Shown here piece by piece: positions 57,407-64,000 of a stretch of 64,000 nt of DNA. Source of the DNA: Agaribacterium sp. ZY112 (GTDB lineage Bacteria > Pseudomonadota > Gammaproteobacteria > Pseudomonadales > Cellvibrionaceae). The position numbers were made by a program, and so were the translations under genes. The DNA is taken from NCBI RefSeq assembly GCF_041346925.1, contig NZ_CP166840.1:2044501-2108500 (forward strand), in the 5' to 3' direction. The notes under the pieces are model-generated. The model saw nothing but the letters and a program-made list of their open reading frames with translations, did not search any database and had not been told where the DNA came from. Within the stretch, counting starts at the first letter, position 1, and each line of letters begins with the position of its first letter.

Positions 57407-58762
57407 GTGCCTTTTTTAACAACAGTTTTATGGTTTTTGCTAGCTATCAGCATCTTGGTGGCAGTTCATGAGTTCGGGCACTTTTTTGTTGCACGACGCT
57501 GTGGCGTCAGGGTATTGCGCTTTTCTATTGGCTTTGGGCCAAGGTTGTTAAGCTTTCGTGATAAGCAGGGGACCGAATTTGCTCTAAGTGCCATTCCTTT
57601 GGGTGGCTATGTGAAAATGCTTGATGAGCGCGAGGCGCCTGTCGAAGAGCACGAGCTGGCTTACAGCTATAGCCGTAAAAGCGTTGGCCAGCGTATTGCT
57701 ATTGCTGCTGCAGGCCCCGCAGCTAATATTCTTCTGGCGTTTGTTCTTTACTGGGCCATCTTGCTAAATGGAACCTTGGTTTATAGTCCTGTTATTGGTG
57801 ACGTTGAGCTGGGCTCTCCGGCTGAGCTTGCTGGTTTAGGAGAGGGGCAAGAAATTATTGCTGTCGATGGTGAGCCTACACCAGGGCGCAGAGATGTACG
57901 CCTAGCTTTGCTTAAGCGCTTAGGTGAAACCGGCGATATTGTTATTAGTACGCGTTACGAAGACGGCGGCTTAACCTATGAAAGCCCTGTGCGTATTTCA
58001 AATTGGTTAAGTGCCGTTGAGGACCCTAAGCCCTTAGAGTCTCTTGGGCTGAGTTTCTTTTACCCCGCTTTAGGGCAGACCGTTGGGCAGCTTGTTGAGG
58101 GTGGAGCAGCACAAGCGGCTGGTTTTCAGGTTGGGGATGCCTTGGTTGCTGCCAATGGTGAGCCAATTAAAGACTGGTATCATTGGGTGGATCTTATTCA
58201 GGCTCACCCAGGAAAGGAACTATTGGTGGCGGTCGAGCGTGCTGGGCAGCTGCGTGAGTTAAGTCTGATTCCAAACATGAAAACAGCCGATGATGGCAAG
58301 GTCTATGGTTATGCGGGGGTTGGTGTTGAACTTCCTCGTATGCCTGAGCATATGCGCAAGCTTGTTCAATATAGTCCTTTGCAAGCCTTAGTAGGCGCCG
58401 GCGGAGAAACATGGGAAGCAATTAGCTTTGTTTTTGTTTCCTTAAAGAAGCTGCTCGTTGCTGAAATCTCGATAAAAAACTTGAGCGGCCCCATAGGCAT
58501 TGCTAAAGTGGCCGCCGACCAAGCGCAGTATGGCTTCTGGGCCTTTATGTCGTTCTTGGCTCATGTCAGTGTTGTATTGGCTGTACTGAATATTCTCCCC
58601 ATCCCAGTCTTGGATGGCGGTCACATTCTTTATTGCATTGCCGAATGGGTTAAGGGGCGTCCGCTGTCAGAGCGGGCGCAAATGTGGGGATTTAAAGCCG
58701 GAATGGCTGCACTAATGTGTCTTATGGTTGTTGCTTTTTATAATGACCTAATGCGCCTTTAG
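57407..58762 (+). CDS. rseP: Site-2 intramembrane protease RseP
   Basis: It cuts RseA after DegS/AlgW and so releases sigma-E; it also clears signal peptides. The 451 residues have the zinc motif HEFGH in the first membrane helix, two PDZ domains (about 110-285), and the C-terminal zinc-ligand motif ILPIPVLDGGH. The GTG at 57407 has GAGGAA 6 nt upstream. The upstream sigma-E-type promoter makes a feedback loop with rpoE-rseA likely. Confidence 0.96.
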   Translation: MPFLTTVLWFLLAISILVAVHEFGHFFVARRCGVRVLRFSIGFGPRLLSFRDKQGTEFALSAIPLGGYVKMLDEREAPVEEHELAYSYSRKSVGQRIAIAAAGPAANILLAFVLYWAILLNGTLVYSPVIGDVELGSPAELAGLGEGQEIIAVDGEPTPGRRDVRLALLKRLGETGDIVISTRYEDGGLTYESPVRISNWLSAVEDPKPLESLGLSFFYPALGQTVGQLVEGGAAQAAGFQVGDALVAANGEPIKDWYHWVDLIQAHPGKELLVAVERAGQLRELSLIPNMKTADDGKVYGYAGVGVELPRMPEHMRKLVQYSPLQALVGAGGETWEAISFVFVSLKKLLVAEISIKNLSGPIGIAKVAADQAQYGFWAFMSFLAHVSVVLAVLNILPIPVLDGGHILYCIAEWVKGRPLSERAQMWGFKAGMAALMCLMVVAFYNDLMRL

Positions 58763-58796
58763 GCCCTGAACTAAGAACAAGAATTGGTTTTACTTT

Positions 58797-61421
58797 GTGT
58801 TAACACGCGTTTTATTTAGCCTACTGCCTTTATTGTTAAGCGCAAATTTGTGGGCAACAAGCTTTACTGTTTCTGATATCCGTTTAGAGGGGTTACAGCG
58901 AGTGTCGGCAAGCCCTGTGTTTGCGGCATTAACGGTGCGTGTCGGCGACACTATCGATAGCCAGGGTGTGCGCGATAACATTCAAGACCTCTTTGCGACC
59001 GGCTTTTTCTCGAATGTGCAAATGGCGCGTGAAGGCAATGTCCTTATTGTTATTCTTCAAGAAAGGCCAGCAATTAAGTCGATTGAGATTGACGGCAATA
59101 AAGCCATGAAGACGGAGCAATTAGAGGAGGTTCTTTCCGATAATGACATCTCTGAAGGCGAAATCTTACAGCGTCAGAAGTTGCAGGGTATTGCACGAGA
59201 GTTAGAGCGAAGCTACATTGCTCAAGCTCGTTATGGTGCCTCGGTAGAGGCCAAAGTGATTGAGCTGCCTAATAACATGGTTGATATCGAAGTACTTATC
59301 GATGAGGGTAAGTCAGCTAAGATTCGTCATATCAACTTTGTTGGTAATGAAATTTTTAGTGATAAAGAGCTTATTAACCTGTTTGAACTGACAACAGCTA
59401 AGTGGACCACTATTTTCTCCAGCAATGATCAGTACGCTAAAGAGAAGTTAACCGGTGATATCGAACGCCTAGAGTCTTTTTATCTCGATCAGGGTTATCT
59501 TGATTTTTCTGTTGTTTCTACCCAAGTAAGCATCAGTCCTAACCGTCGTGATGTATATATCACCATGAACCTAAATGAAGGTGATATTTATACGGTTTCT
59601 AAAGTAGATGTAGGTGGTGACCCCGTGCTGCCAGAATCAAGTGTGCGCCGTTTGATTCTTCTGCGTGAGGGAGATACCTATAGTCAGGCTAAGTTAGATG
59701 CGACGTCTCAGTACATTACTACCTTATTAGGCAATGCCGGTTATACCAATGCTGAAGTCGAAGGTTTGACAGAAAAAAATGAAGAAGAAAAAACGGTTGA
59801 ACTCACCTTTTTTGTAGACCCGAGTAAGCGAGTGTATGTGCGTCGTATTGGTTTTAGCGGCAATACTAAAACCTCTGACGAAGTTATTCGCCGCGAAATG
59901 CGCCAAATGGAAAGCTCTTCAGCTTCAAACGCTCGTATTGAACAGGGCAAGGTGAGATTAGAACGTTTAGGTTATTTTAAACAGGTCAATGTTGATACCC
60001 GTGATGTTCCAGGCAGCGATGACCTTATTGATGTTGATTACGTTGTCGAGGAGCAGCCTTCCGGTTCTATTAGCGCTAGTGTCGGTTATGCCCAATACAG
60101 TGGTATTAATTTAGGTGTGAGCGTTTCTCAAAACAACTGGCTAGGTACTGGTAAGCAGGTTAGTTTTGGAGTTAATAAAAACTCGTATACTACGTCTTAT
60201 AATTTGGGTTATACCGATCCTTATTATACCCCCGACGGTGTAAGTCGTGGATTTAACGCGTTTTATAATACGCGTGATACGGAAAACTTTGCGATTGCTA
60301 ATTACAGTGTCGACACTTTTGGTTTAGGTGTGCGCTTTGGTTATCCTATATCGGAGATTTCTCGCCTTAATTTCGGTTTGACCTTTGAGCATCAAACCTT
60401 GACGACTGGTGCTTATACCCCGCAAGAGATTCGCCGTAGCCCTTATCTGCATGACTTTGCTCAGCTTAATTATGTTAATCGCAGCGACCTTTTTAACTCT
60501 CCATCGGGTGAATATGCCCTACCTACTTTTGCCATTGAAGACTCTATGTTATATGACGGCGAAGAGGGTTTTATCGATAAATATGGCCATGCCTTTAATA
60601 CCGGTAAGTTTAACTTGGGTTGGAGTCGCTTTACCTTGAATCGCGGTATATTGGCAACGCGCGGTAGCTCGCAGAACTTGCGTATAGATATTACGGCTCC
60701 TGGTTCAGACATGCAGTATTACAAGGTTTTTTATGATGCTCAGGCCTTTAAACCGATTACTAAAGATTTTGTACTTCGTTTTAAAACCTCTTTAGGTTAT
60801 GGCGATGGCTATGGCAGCATGGATGAGTTGCCATTCTTTGAAAATTTCTATTCCGGTGGTTTTGGTTCGGTACGTGGTTTTGAAAAATCGACCTTGGGGC
60901 CTCGAGGCACTTTTTCTCGAGAGTACGAGACCGCTTCATCTGGTTGGCAGGATTTAAATGGTAATGGCGTGTTTGACAGTGGAGAGGGGCTAGGCTCTGC
61001 GTATATCCTTTGTGACGATGCAACGCCCACCATCGTTGGTGGTGTTTTTAGCACGTGTGAAAGTGGTAAGTTAACACACCGCTCGGAAGGCACGTCTGCA
61101 ACACGAGATAATGCAATTGGCGGTAATGTACAGATGGAGTTTAGTACTGAGCTCATCTTGCCTATTCCTTTTGTTGAAGATAGCCGCTCTATGCAGCTGT
61201 CGGCTTTTGTTGATGCCGGTAACTCTTTTTCAACGTACTGCCGTGATACTCAAGCAAACTGTTTTACTCCTAGTCTTAATCACTTGAGTTCGTCTTATGG
61301 TATTGGCTTTACATGGATTTCGGGCATGGGCCCAATGACCTTTAGCTATGCCTTACCAATTAACCAGAGTCAATTTGATAGAACTGAAGAGTTTCAGTTC
61401 ACCTTTGGTGCTGGTTTCTAA
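58797..61421 (+). CDS. bamA: Outer membrane protein assembly factor BamA, with an extended L6 loop
   Basis: BamA is the core of the BAM complex that inserts beta-barrel proteins. The 874 residues (E. coli about 810) have a signal peptide (about 1-20), five POTRA domains (about 22-425) and a 16-strand barrel ending AGF with a terminal Phe. The conserved VRGF of loop L6 is at 692-695. Just after it, residues 715-760 form an insertion with DLNGNGVFDSGE (719-730), an EF-hand-like loop with acidic/Asn ligands at 1, 3, 5, 9 and 12, plus a likely disulfide (two Cys about 16 residues apart). GTG start at 58797, no strong ribosome site. It is in one run with rseP and skp. Confidence 0.95.
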   Translation: MLTRVLFSLLPLLLSANLWATSFTVSDIRLEGLQRVSASPVFAALTVRVGDTIDSQGVRDNIQDLFATGFFSNVQMAREGNVLIVILQERPAIKSIEIDGNKAMKTEQLEEVLSDNDISEGEILQRQKLQGIARELERSYIAQARYGASVEAKVIELPNNMVDIEVLIDEGKSAKIRHINFVGNEIFSDKELINLFELTTAKWTTIFSSNDQYAKEKLTGDIERLESFYLDQGYLDFSVVSTQVSISPNRRDVYITMNLNEGDIYTVSKVDVGGDPVLPESSVRRLILLREGDTYSQAKLDATSQYITTLLGNAGYTNAEVEGLTEKNEEEKTVELTFFVDPSKRVYVRRIGFSGNTKTSDEVIRREMRQMESSSASNARIEQGKVRLERLGYFKQVNVDTRDVPGSDDLIDVDYVVEEQPSGSISASVGYAQYSGINLGVSVSQNNWLGTGKQVSFGVNKNSYTTSYNLGYTDPYYTPDGVSRGFNAFYNTRDTENFAIANYSVDTFGLGVRFGYPISEISRLNFGLTFEHQTLTTGAYTPQEIRRSPYLHDFAQLNYVNRSDLFNSPSGEYALPTFAIEDSMLYDGEEGFIDKYGHAFNTGKFNLGWSRFTLNRGILATRGSSQNLRIDITAPGSDMQYYKVFYDAQAFKPITKDFVLRFKTSLGYGDGYGSMDELPFFENFYSGGFGSVRGFEKSTLGPRGTFSREYETASSGWQDLNGNGVFDSGEGLGSAYILCDDATPTIVGGVFSTCESGKLTHRSEGTSATRDNAIGGNVQMEFSTELILPIPFVEDSRSMQLSAFVDAGNSFSTYCRDTQANCFTPSLNHLSSSYGIGFTWISGMGPMTFSYALPINQSQFDRTEEFQFTFGAGF

Positions 61422-61448
61422 TAACAACATGGATCTAGAGATATTCTT

Positions 61449-61964
61449 ATGAAATTTATTAAACCGTTTAGTGTTTTTCTTTTATTGATTGTTGCTCCGT
61501 TAAGCTTTGCAGGTAAAGTTGTGGTGTTTGATCCGCAGCAGGCTATTATGCAAACCGATAGTGCTAAGCAAGCAATGCAAGCGCTACAACAAAAGCCTGA
61601 ATATGCAAAGTTAATTGCAGAAGCCGAGGGTTTAAAAGCTGACCTTGAAGCATTGGCCGAAGAAGTTGAGAAAAAAGGCCTTACTTGGAGCGATGAGCAA
61701 AAGGCGGAACATCGCAAGCAGATTGAGTTTGTTCAAGCTGATTTTCAATTAGTCGTTCAGCGTATTCAAAAAGAAAACGATGACTTACTGAAAGGCTTGT
61801 TACAAGGTGGTCAGCAGCAATTACCAGCTATTTTAGAAGCTCTAGTTAAAGCCGAAGATATCGATATCATCTTGCGTAAAGACACCACGATTGTATCTAT
61901 GCCTGCTGCGGATATTACTGGCAAAGTGATTGCGGAGCTTAATAAGCAGCAAGCGAAAAAATAA
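61449..61964 (+). CDS. skp: Periplasmic chaperone Skp/OmpH
   Basis: Skp holds unfolded outer membrane proteins on their way to BamA. The 171-residue precursor has a signal peptide (about 1-22, ending SFA-GK), then VVVFDPQQAIMQT and a long charged coiled coil (about 50-115) that makes the tentacles. It follows bamA by 27 bp. Confidence 0.93.
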   Translation: MKFIKPFSVFLLLIVAPLSFAGKVVVFDPQQAIMQTDSAKQAMQALQQKPEYAKLIAEAEGLKADLEALAEEVEKKGLTWSDEQKAEHRKQIEFVQADFQLVVQRIQKENDDLLKGLLQGGQQQLPAILEALVKAEDIDIILRKDTTIVSMPAADITGKVIAELNKQQAKK

Positions 61965-61975
61965 GGCGAAGTGCA

Positions 61976-63001
61976 ATGGCGAAAAGCTATCGACTTGCTG
62001 AACTAGCAGACTTACTTGATGCTCGTTTAGATGGTGATGCCAACTGTTTAATCAGTGGCTTGGCCAATCTAGATCGCGCTCAAGAAAATCAAATTTCCTT
62101 TTTATCTTCTGCTAAATATGCGGCAAGCTTAAGTGAGTGCTTAGCATCGGCAGTGGTATTAAAACCTTCAGAGGCTGATGCTTTTACTGGCAATAAGCTG
62201 CTTAGTGAAGAGCCCTACCTTTGTTATGCCAAATTAAGTCGGCTGTTTGAAACACGGCGTAAACGCCAAGTCGGAATCCACCCCAGTGCGGTTATCGAAG
62301 AGGGTGTAACGCTTGGTGCTAATGTCGCCATTGGTCCTCACTGTCATGTCGGGGCTGGTGCCGTTATTGGTGATGATGTTGAGCTGTACGCGGGTGTCAG
62401 TGTTGGCGATGAAGCAAAAGTTGGTGCACGGTCAATCTTGTTTTCCAATGTCGTGATTTACCATCAAGTTGAGTTGGGCTGTGATGTGATTATTCATGCC
62501 AACGCAACTATTGGCGCAGATGGTTTTGGTTTTGCTCCGAGTGCAGATGGTTGGCAAAAAATTCATCAAATTGGCCGTGTTCTGATTGGTGATCGCGTCG
62601 AGGTTGGTGCCAATACGACGATAGATCGCGGAGCCATTGAGGATACCGTGATTGCCGATGGCGTCATTATTGATGATCAGGTGCATGTTGCTCACAACGT
62701 CAGTGTTGGTGAGGGGAGTGCCATTGCTGGCTGCACTGGTATTGCCGGTAGTACCGATATAGGCAAACAGTGCCAAATTGCAGGTGGTGTAGGTATTAAT
62801 GGGCATATTAGTATTGCTGATGGCACTTATTTCCATGGTGGCACCGTTGTCACAAAGGGCAATAAAGTAGCTGGTCAATTTGCTTCGGCTTCGCCACTTT
62901 TGGACATACCACAGTGGCGAAAAGCTTCTGTGCGTTACAAACAATTAGATGAGCTGTTTAACCGTGTTAAGCAGCTAGAAAAACAATTAAATGAAAAATA
63001 G
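61976..63001 (+). CDS. lpxD: UDP-3-O-(3-hydroxyacyl)glucosamine N-acyltransferase
   Basis: It performs the third step of lipid A synthesis. The 341 residues have an N-terminal uridine-binding domain, a left-handed beta-helix of hexapeptide repeats (GVTLGANVAIGPHCHVGAGA, then GADGFGFAPSADGW), the catalytic His in VHVAHNVSVGEG and a C-terminal helix. The stop lies next to a perfect palindrome before fabZ. Confidence 0.97.
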   Translation: MAKSYRLAELADLLDARLDGDANCLISGLANLDRAQENQISFLSSAKYAASLSECLASAVVLKPSEADAFTGNKLLSEEPYLCYAKLSRLFETRRKRQVGIHPSAVIEEGVTLGANVAIGPHCHVGAGAVIGDDVELYAGVSVGDEAKVGARSILFSNVVIYHQVELGCDVIIHANATIGADGFGFAPSADGWQKIHQIGRVLIGDRVEVGANTTIDRGAIEDTVIADGVIIDDQVHVAHNVSVGEGSAIAGCTGIAGSTDIGKQCQIAGGVGINGHISIADGTYFHGGTVVTKGNKVAGQFASASPLLDIPQWRKASVRYKQLDELFNRVKQLEKQLNEK

Positions 63002-63019
63002 ACCCAGCTTAAGCTGGGT
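63002..63019. repeat. Perfect 18-bp palindrome between lpxD and fabZ
   Basis: ACCCAGCTTAAGCTGGGT folds into a hairpin with up to 8 bp directly after the lpxD stop. Only TTTG follows, so full termination is unlikely; it may tune fabZ expression or mark an RNA processing site. Confidence 0.55.
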
Positions 63020-63042
63020 TTGAATGTTTGGGGACTAATCCG

Positions 63043-63483
63043 ATGATGGATATACTGGAAATTCGTAAATACTTACCTCACCGCTACCCGCTGTTATTAA
63101 TTGATCGTGTGGTGGAGTTGGAAGAGGGGGAGCGAATTCTCGCCTACAAAAATATTTCTATTAACGAAGAAGTTTTTCAGGGCCACTTCCCGCACTTTCC
63201 GGTATTCCCTGGTGTAATGCTTGTGGAAGCAATGGCACAGGCCTGTGGTGTTTTAGGTTTTAAGACCATGAATAAAACTCCAGACGATGGTTCTGTCTAC
63301 TTATTTGCAGGTATTGATAACGTTCGCTTTAAGCGTCAGGTTGTGCCTGGTGATCAAGTCTATATTGAGGCCAAGATTGTTTCGGAAAAACGTGGTATCT
63401 GGAAGTTTGAGTGTAAAGCAACAGTTGAAGGGCAACTGGTAACTGCTGCTAATATCATGTGTGCAGACCGTAAAGTATCCTAA
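63043..63483 (+). CDS. fabZ: 3-hydroxyacyl-ACP dehydratase FabZ
   Basis: It dehydrates 3-hydroxyacyl-ACP in fatty acid elongation and competes with lpxD and lpxA for the same substrates. The 146 residues have the hotdog fold with catalytic His in [11 protein letters not shown] and Glu in [13 protein letters not shown] 63043 ([16 protein letters not shown]) has GGGGA 8 nt before it; an in-frame TTG at 63028 is less likely. It shares a base with the lpxA start (TAATG). Confidence 0.97.
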   Translation: MMDILEIRKYLPHRYPLLLIDRVVELEEGERILAYKNISINEEVFQGHFPHFPVFPGVMLVEAMAQACGVLGFKTMNKTPDDGSVYLFAGIDNVRFKRQVVPGDQVYIEAKIVSEKRGIWKFECKATVEGQLVTAANIMCADRKVS

Positions 63484-64000
63484 TGACACAAGCCCTTATC
63501 CACCCATCCGCGATTATTGATAAAGATGCAGAGCTTGCGAGTGATGTCTCTGTTGGCCCTTGGAGCTATATAGGTCCAGGCGTACAGATTGATGCGGGAA
63601 CAACGGTGGAGTCTCATGTGGTCATTAAAGGGCCTACCACTATTGGTGAAGATAACCGTATTTATCAGTTTTCTTCTGTGGGGGAAGATACTCCCGATCT
63701 TAAATATAAAGGTGAAGATACTCGCCTGATTATTGGTGATCGAAATATTATTCGAGAAGGTGTGACCTTACACAGGGGCACGATTCAGGATAAAGCCGAG
63801 ACTCGTGTTGGTAATGACAACCTGCTAATGGCCTATGTTCACGTCGGGCATGATAGCGTCATAGGCAATCATTGTATTTTGGTTAACAACACCGCTTTAG
63901 CCGGCCATGTTCATATTGATGACTGGGCTATTCTGGGTGGTTTTACACTTGTTCATCAATACTGTTCGATTGGTGCCCATGCTTTTACAGGAATGGGCAC
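63483..64000 (+). CDS. lpxA: UDP-N-acetylglucosamine O-acyltransferase LpxA, cut by the window edge
   Basis: This is the first step of lipid A synthesis. The frame is open to the right edge (172 residues). Seen: IHPSAIIDKDAELASDVSVG, hexapeptide repeats of a left-handed beta-helix, and the catalytic-His segment AYVHVGHDSVIGNH. It starts at ATG 63483 overlapping the fabZ stop by one base. The C-terminal helical domain and lpxB lie outside the window. Confidence 0.96.
   Translation, partial: MTQALIHPSAIIDKDAELASDVSVGPWSYIGPGVQIDAGTTVESHVVIKGPTTIGEDNRIYQFSSVGEDTPDLKYKGEDTRLIIGDRNIIREGVTLHRGTIQDKAETRVGNDNLLMAYVHVGHDSVIGNHCILVNNTALAGHVHIDDWAILGGFTLVHQYCSIGAHAFTGMG

Noticed and set aside
62432..62944. 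170-codon open frame antisense to lpxD
   Set aside because: A shadow of the hexapeptide repeats of lpxD; no ribosome site and no recognisable product.

Overview
The window looks like a stretch of core chromosome from a gammaproteobacterium, probably a marine member of the Cellvibrionales (Cellvibrio, Saccharophagus and Teredinibacter relatives). This placement is inferred from gene order and protein character, not from a search. The order mixes Pseudomonas-like blocks (rplS-dsbC-hom-thrC-recJ-prfB-lysS; gacS-cysM-relA-mazG; map-glnD-dapC-yffB-dapD-dapE; nadB divergent from rpoE) with blocks shared with E. coli (corB-ypjD divergent from ffh; rpoE-rseA-rseC-lepA-lepB-rnc-era-recO; rpsB-tsf-pyrH-frr-uppS-cdsA-rseP-bamA-skp-lpxD-fabZ-lpxA). 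Base composition is moderate and fairly even. I see no rRNA, tRNA, CRISPR array, prophage or insertion sequence.

Layout. 0-5.1 kb: the end of a fused PP2C phosphatase/Ser-Thr kinase, a two-domain PTPS/QueD-like protein, a small NIF3-like protein, a DUF3135 protein, NudL and a CorB/CNNM transporter. 5.1-9.7 kb: ypjD, then divergently ffh and rpsP-rimM-trmD-rplS. 9.7-15.7 kb: a 0.5-kb gene-poor gap, dsbC, hom, thrC, recJ. 15.7-24.2 kb: a small conserved protein, a response regulator, prfB with its programmed frameshift, lysS, ung, an HDOD protein, ygfZ, sdhE, nadB. 24.3-31.8 kb: the sigma-E locus without rseB, then lepA, lepB, a DUF4845 gene, rnc, era, recO. 31.9-38.8 kb: a GacS/BarA-type hybrid sensor, cysM, relA, mazG. 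38.8-51.3 kb, minus strand: two small unknowns, moaE-moaD-moaC-dapE, dapD, yffB, an orphan solute-binding protein, an SDR, nth, dapC, glnD, map. 51.5-64 kb: an LpxL-type acyltransferase and the rpsB-to-lpxA run, cut by the right edge inside lpxA.

How the genes work together. The dominant theme is ribosome and translation function (rpsP, rimM, trmD, rplS, prfB, lysS, lepA, rpsB, tsf, frr, map) plus envelope biogenesis (lepB, uppS, cdsA, rseP, bamA, skp, lpxD, fabZ, lpxA, dsbC). Three sigma-E-type promoter matches, of the form GAACTT-N16/17-TCnnA, lie before rpoE, before rseP-bamA and before dsbC. This suggests that the envelope-stress regulator, its protease and its folding targets are one circuit within the window.

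Most unusual points. (1) The GacS/BarA-type kinase has Gln in place of the phosphoacceptor His and degenerate ATP-binding boxes, while its receiver and Hpt domains look intact. (2) rseB is cleanly absent between rseA and rseC. (3) BamA carries an insertion next to its VRGF loop that contains a textbook EF-hand-like loop. (4) The PTPS-like protein splits its active-site motifs between two tandem domains. (5) Endonuclease III has a non-standard cysteine cluster. I did not find a wholly new multi-gene system; most of the window is conserved core genome.
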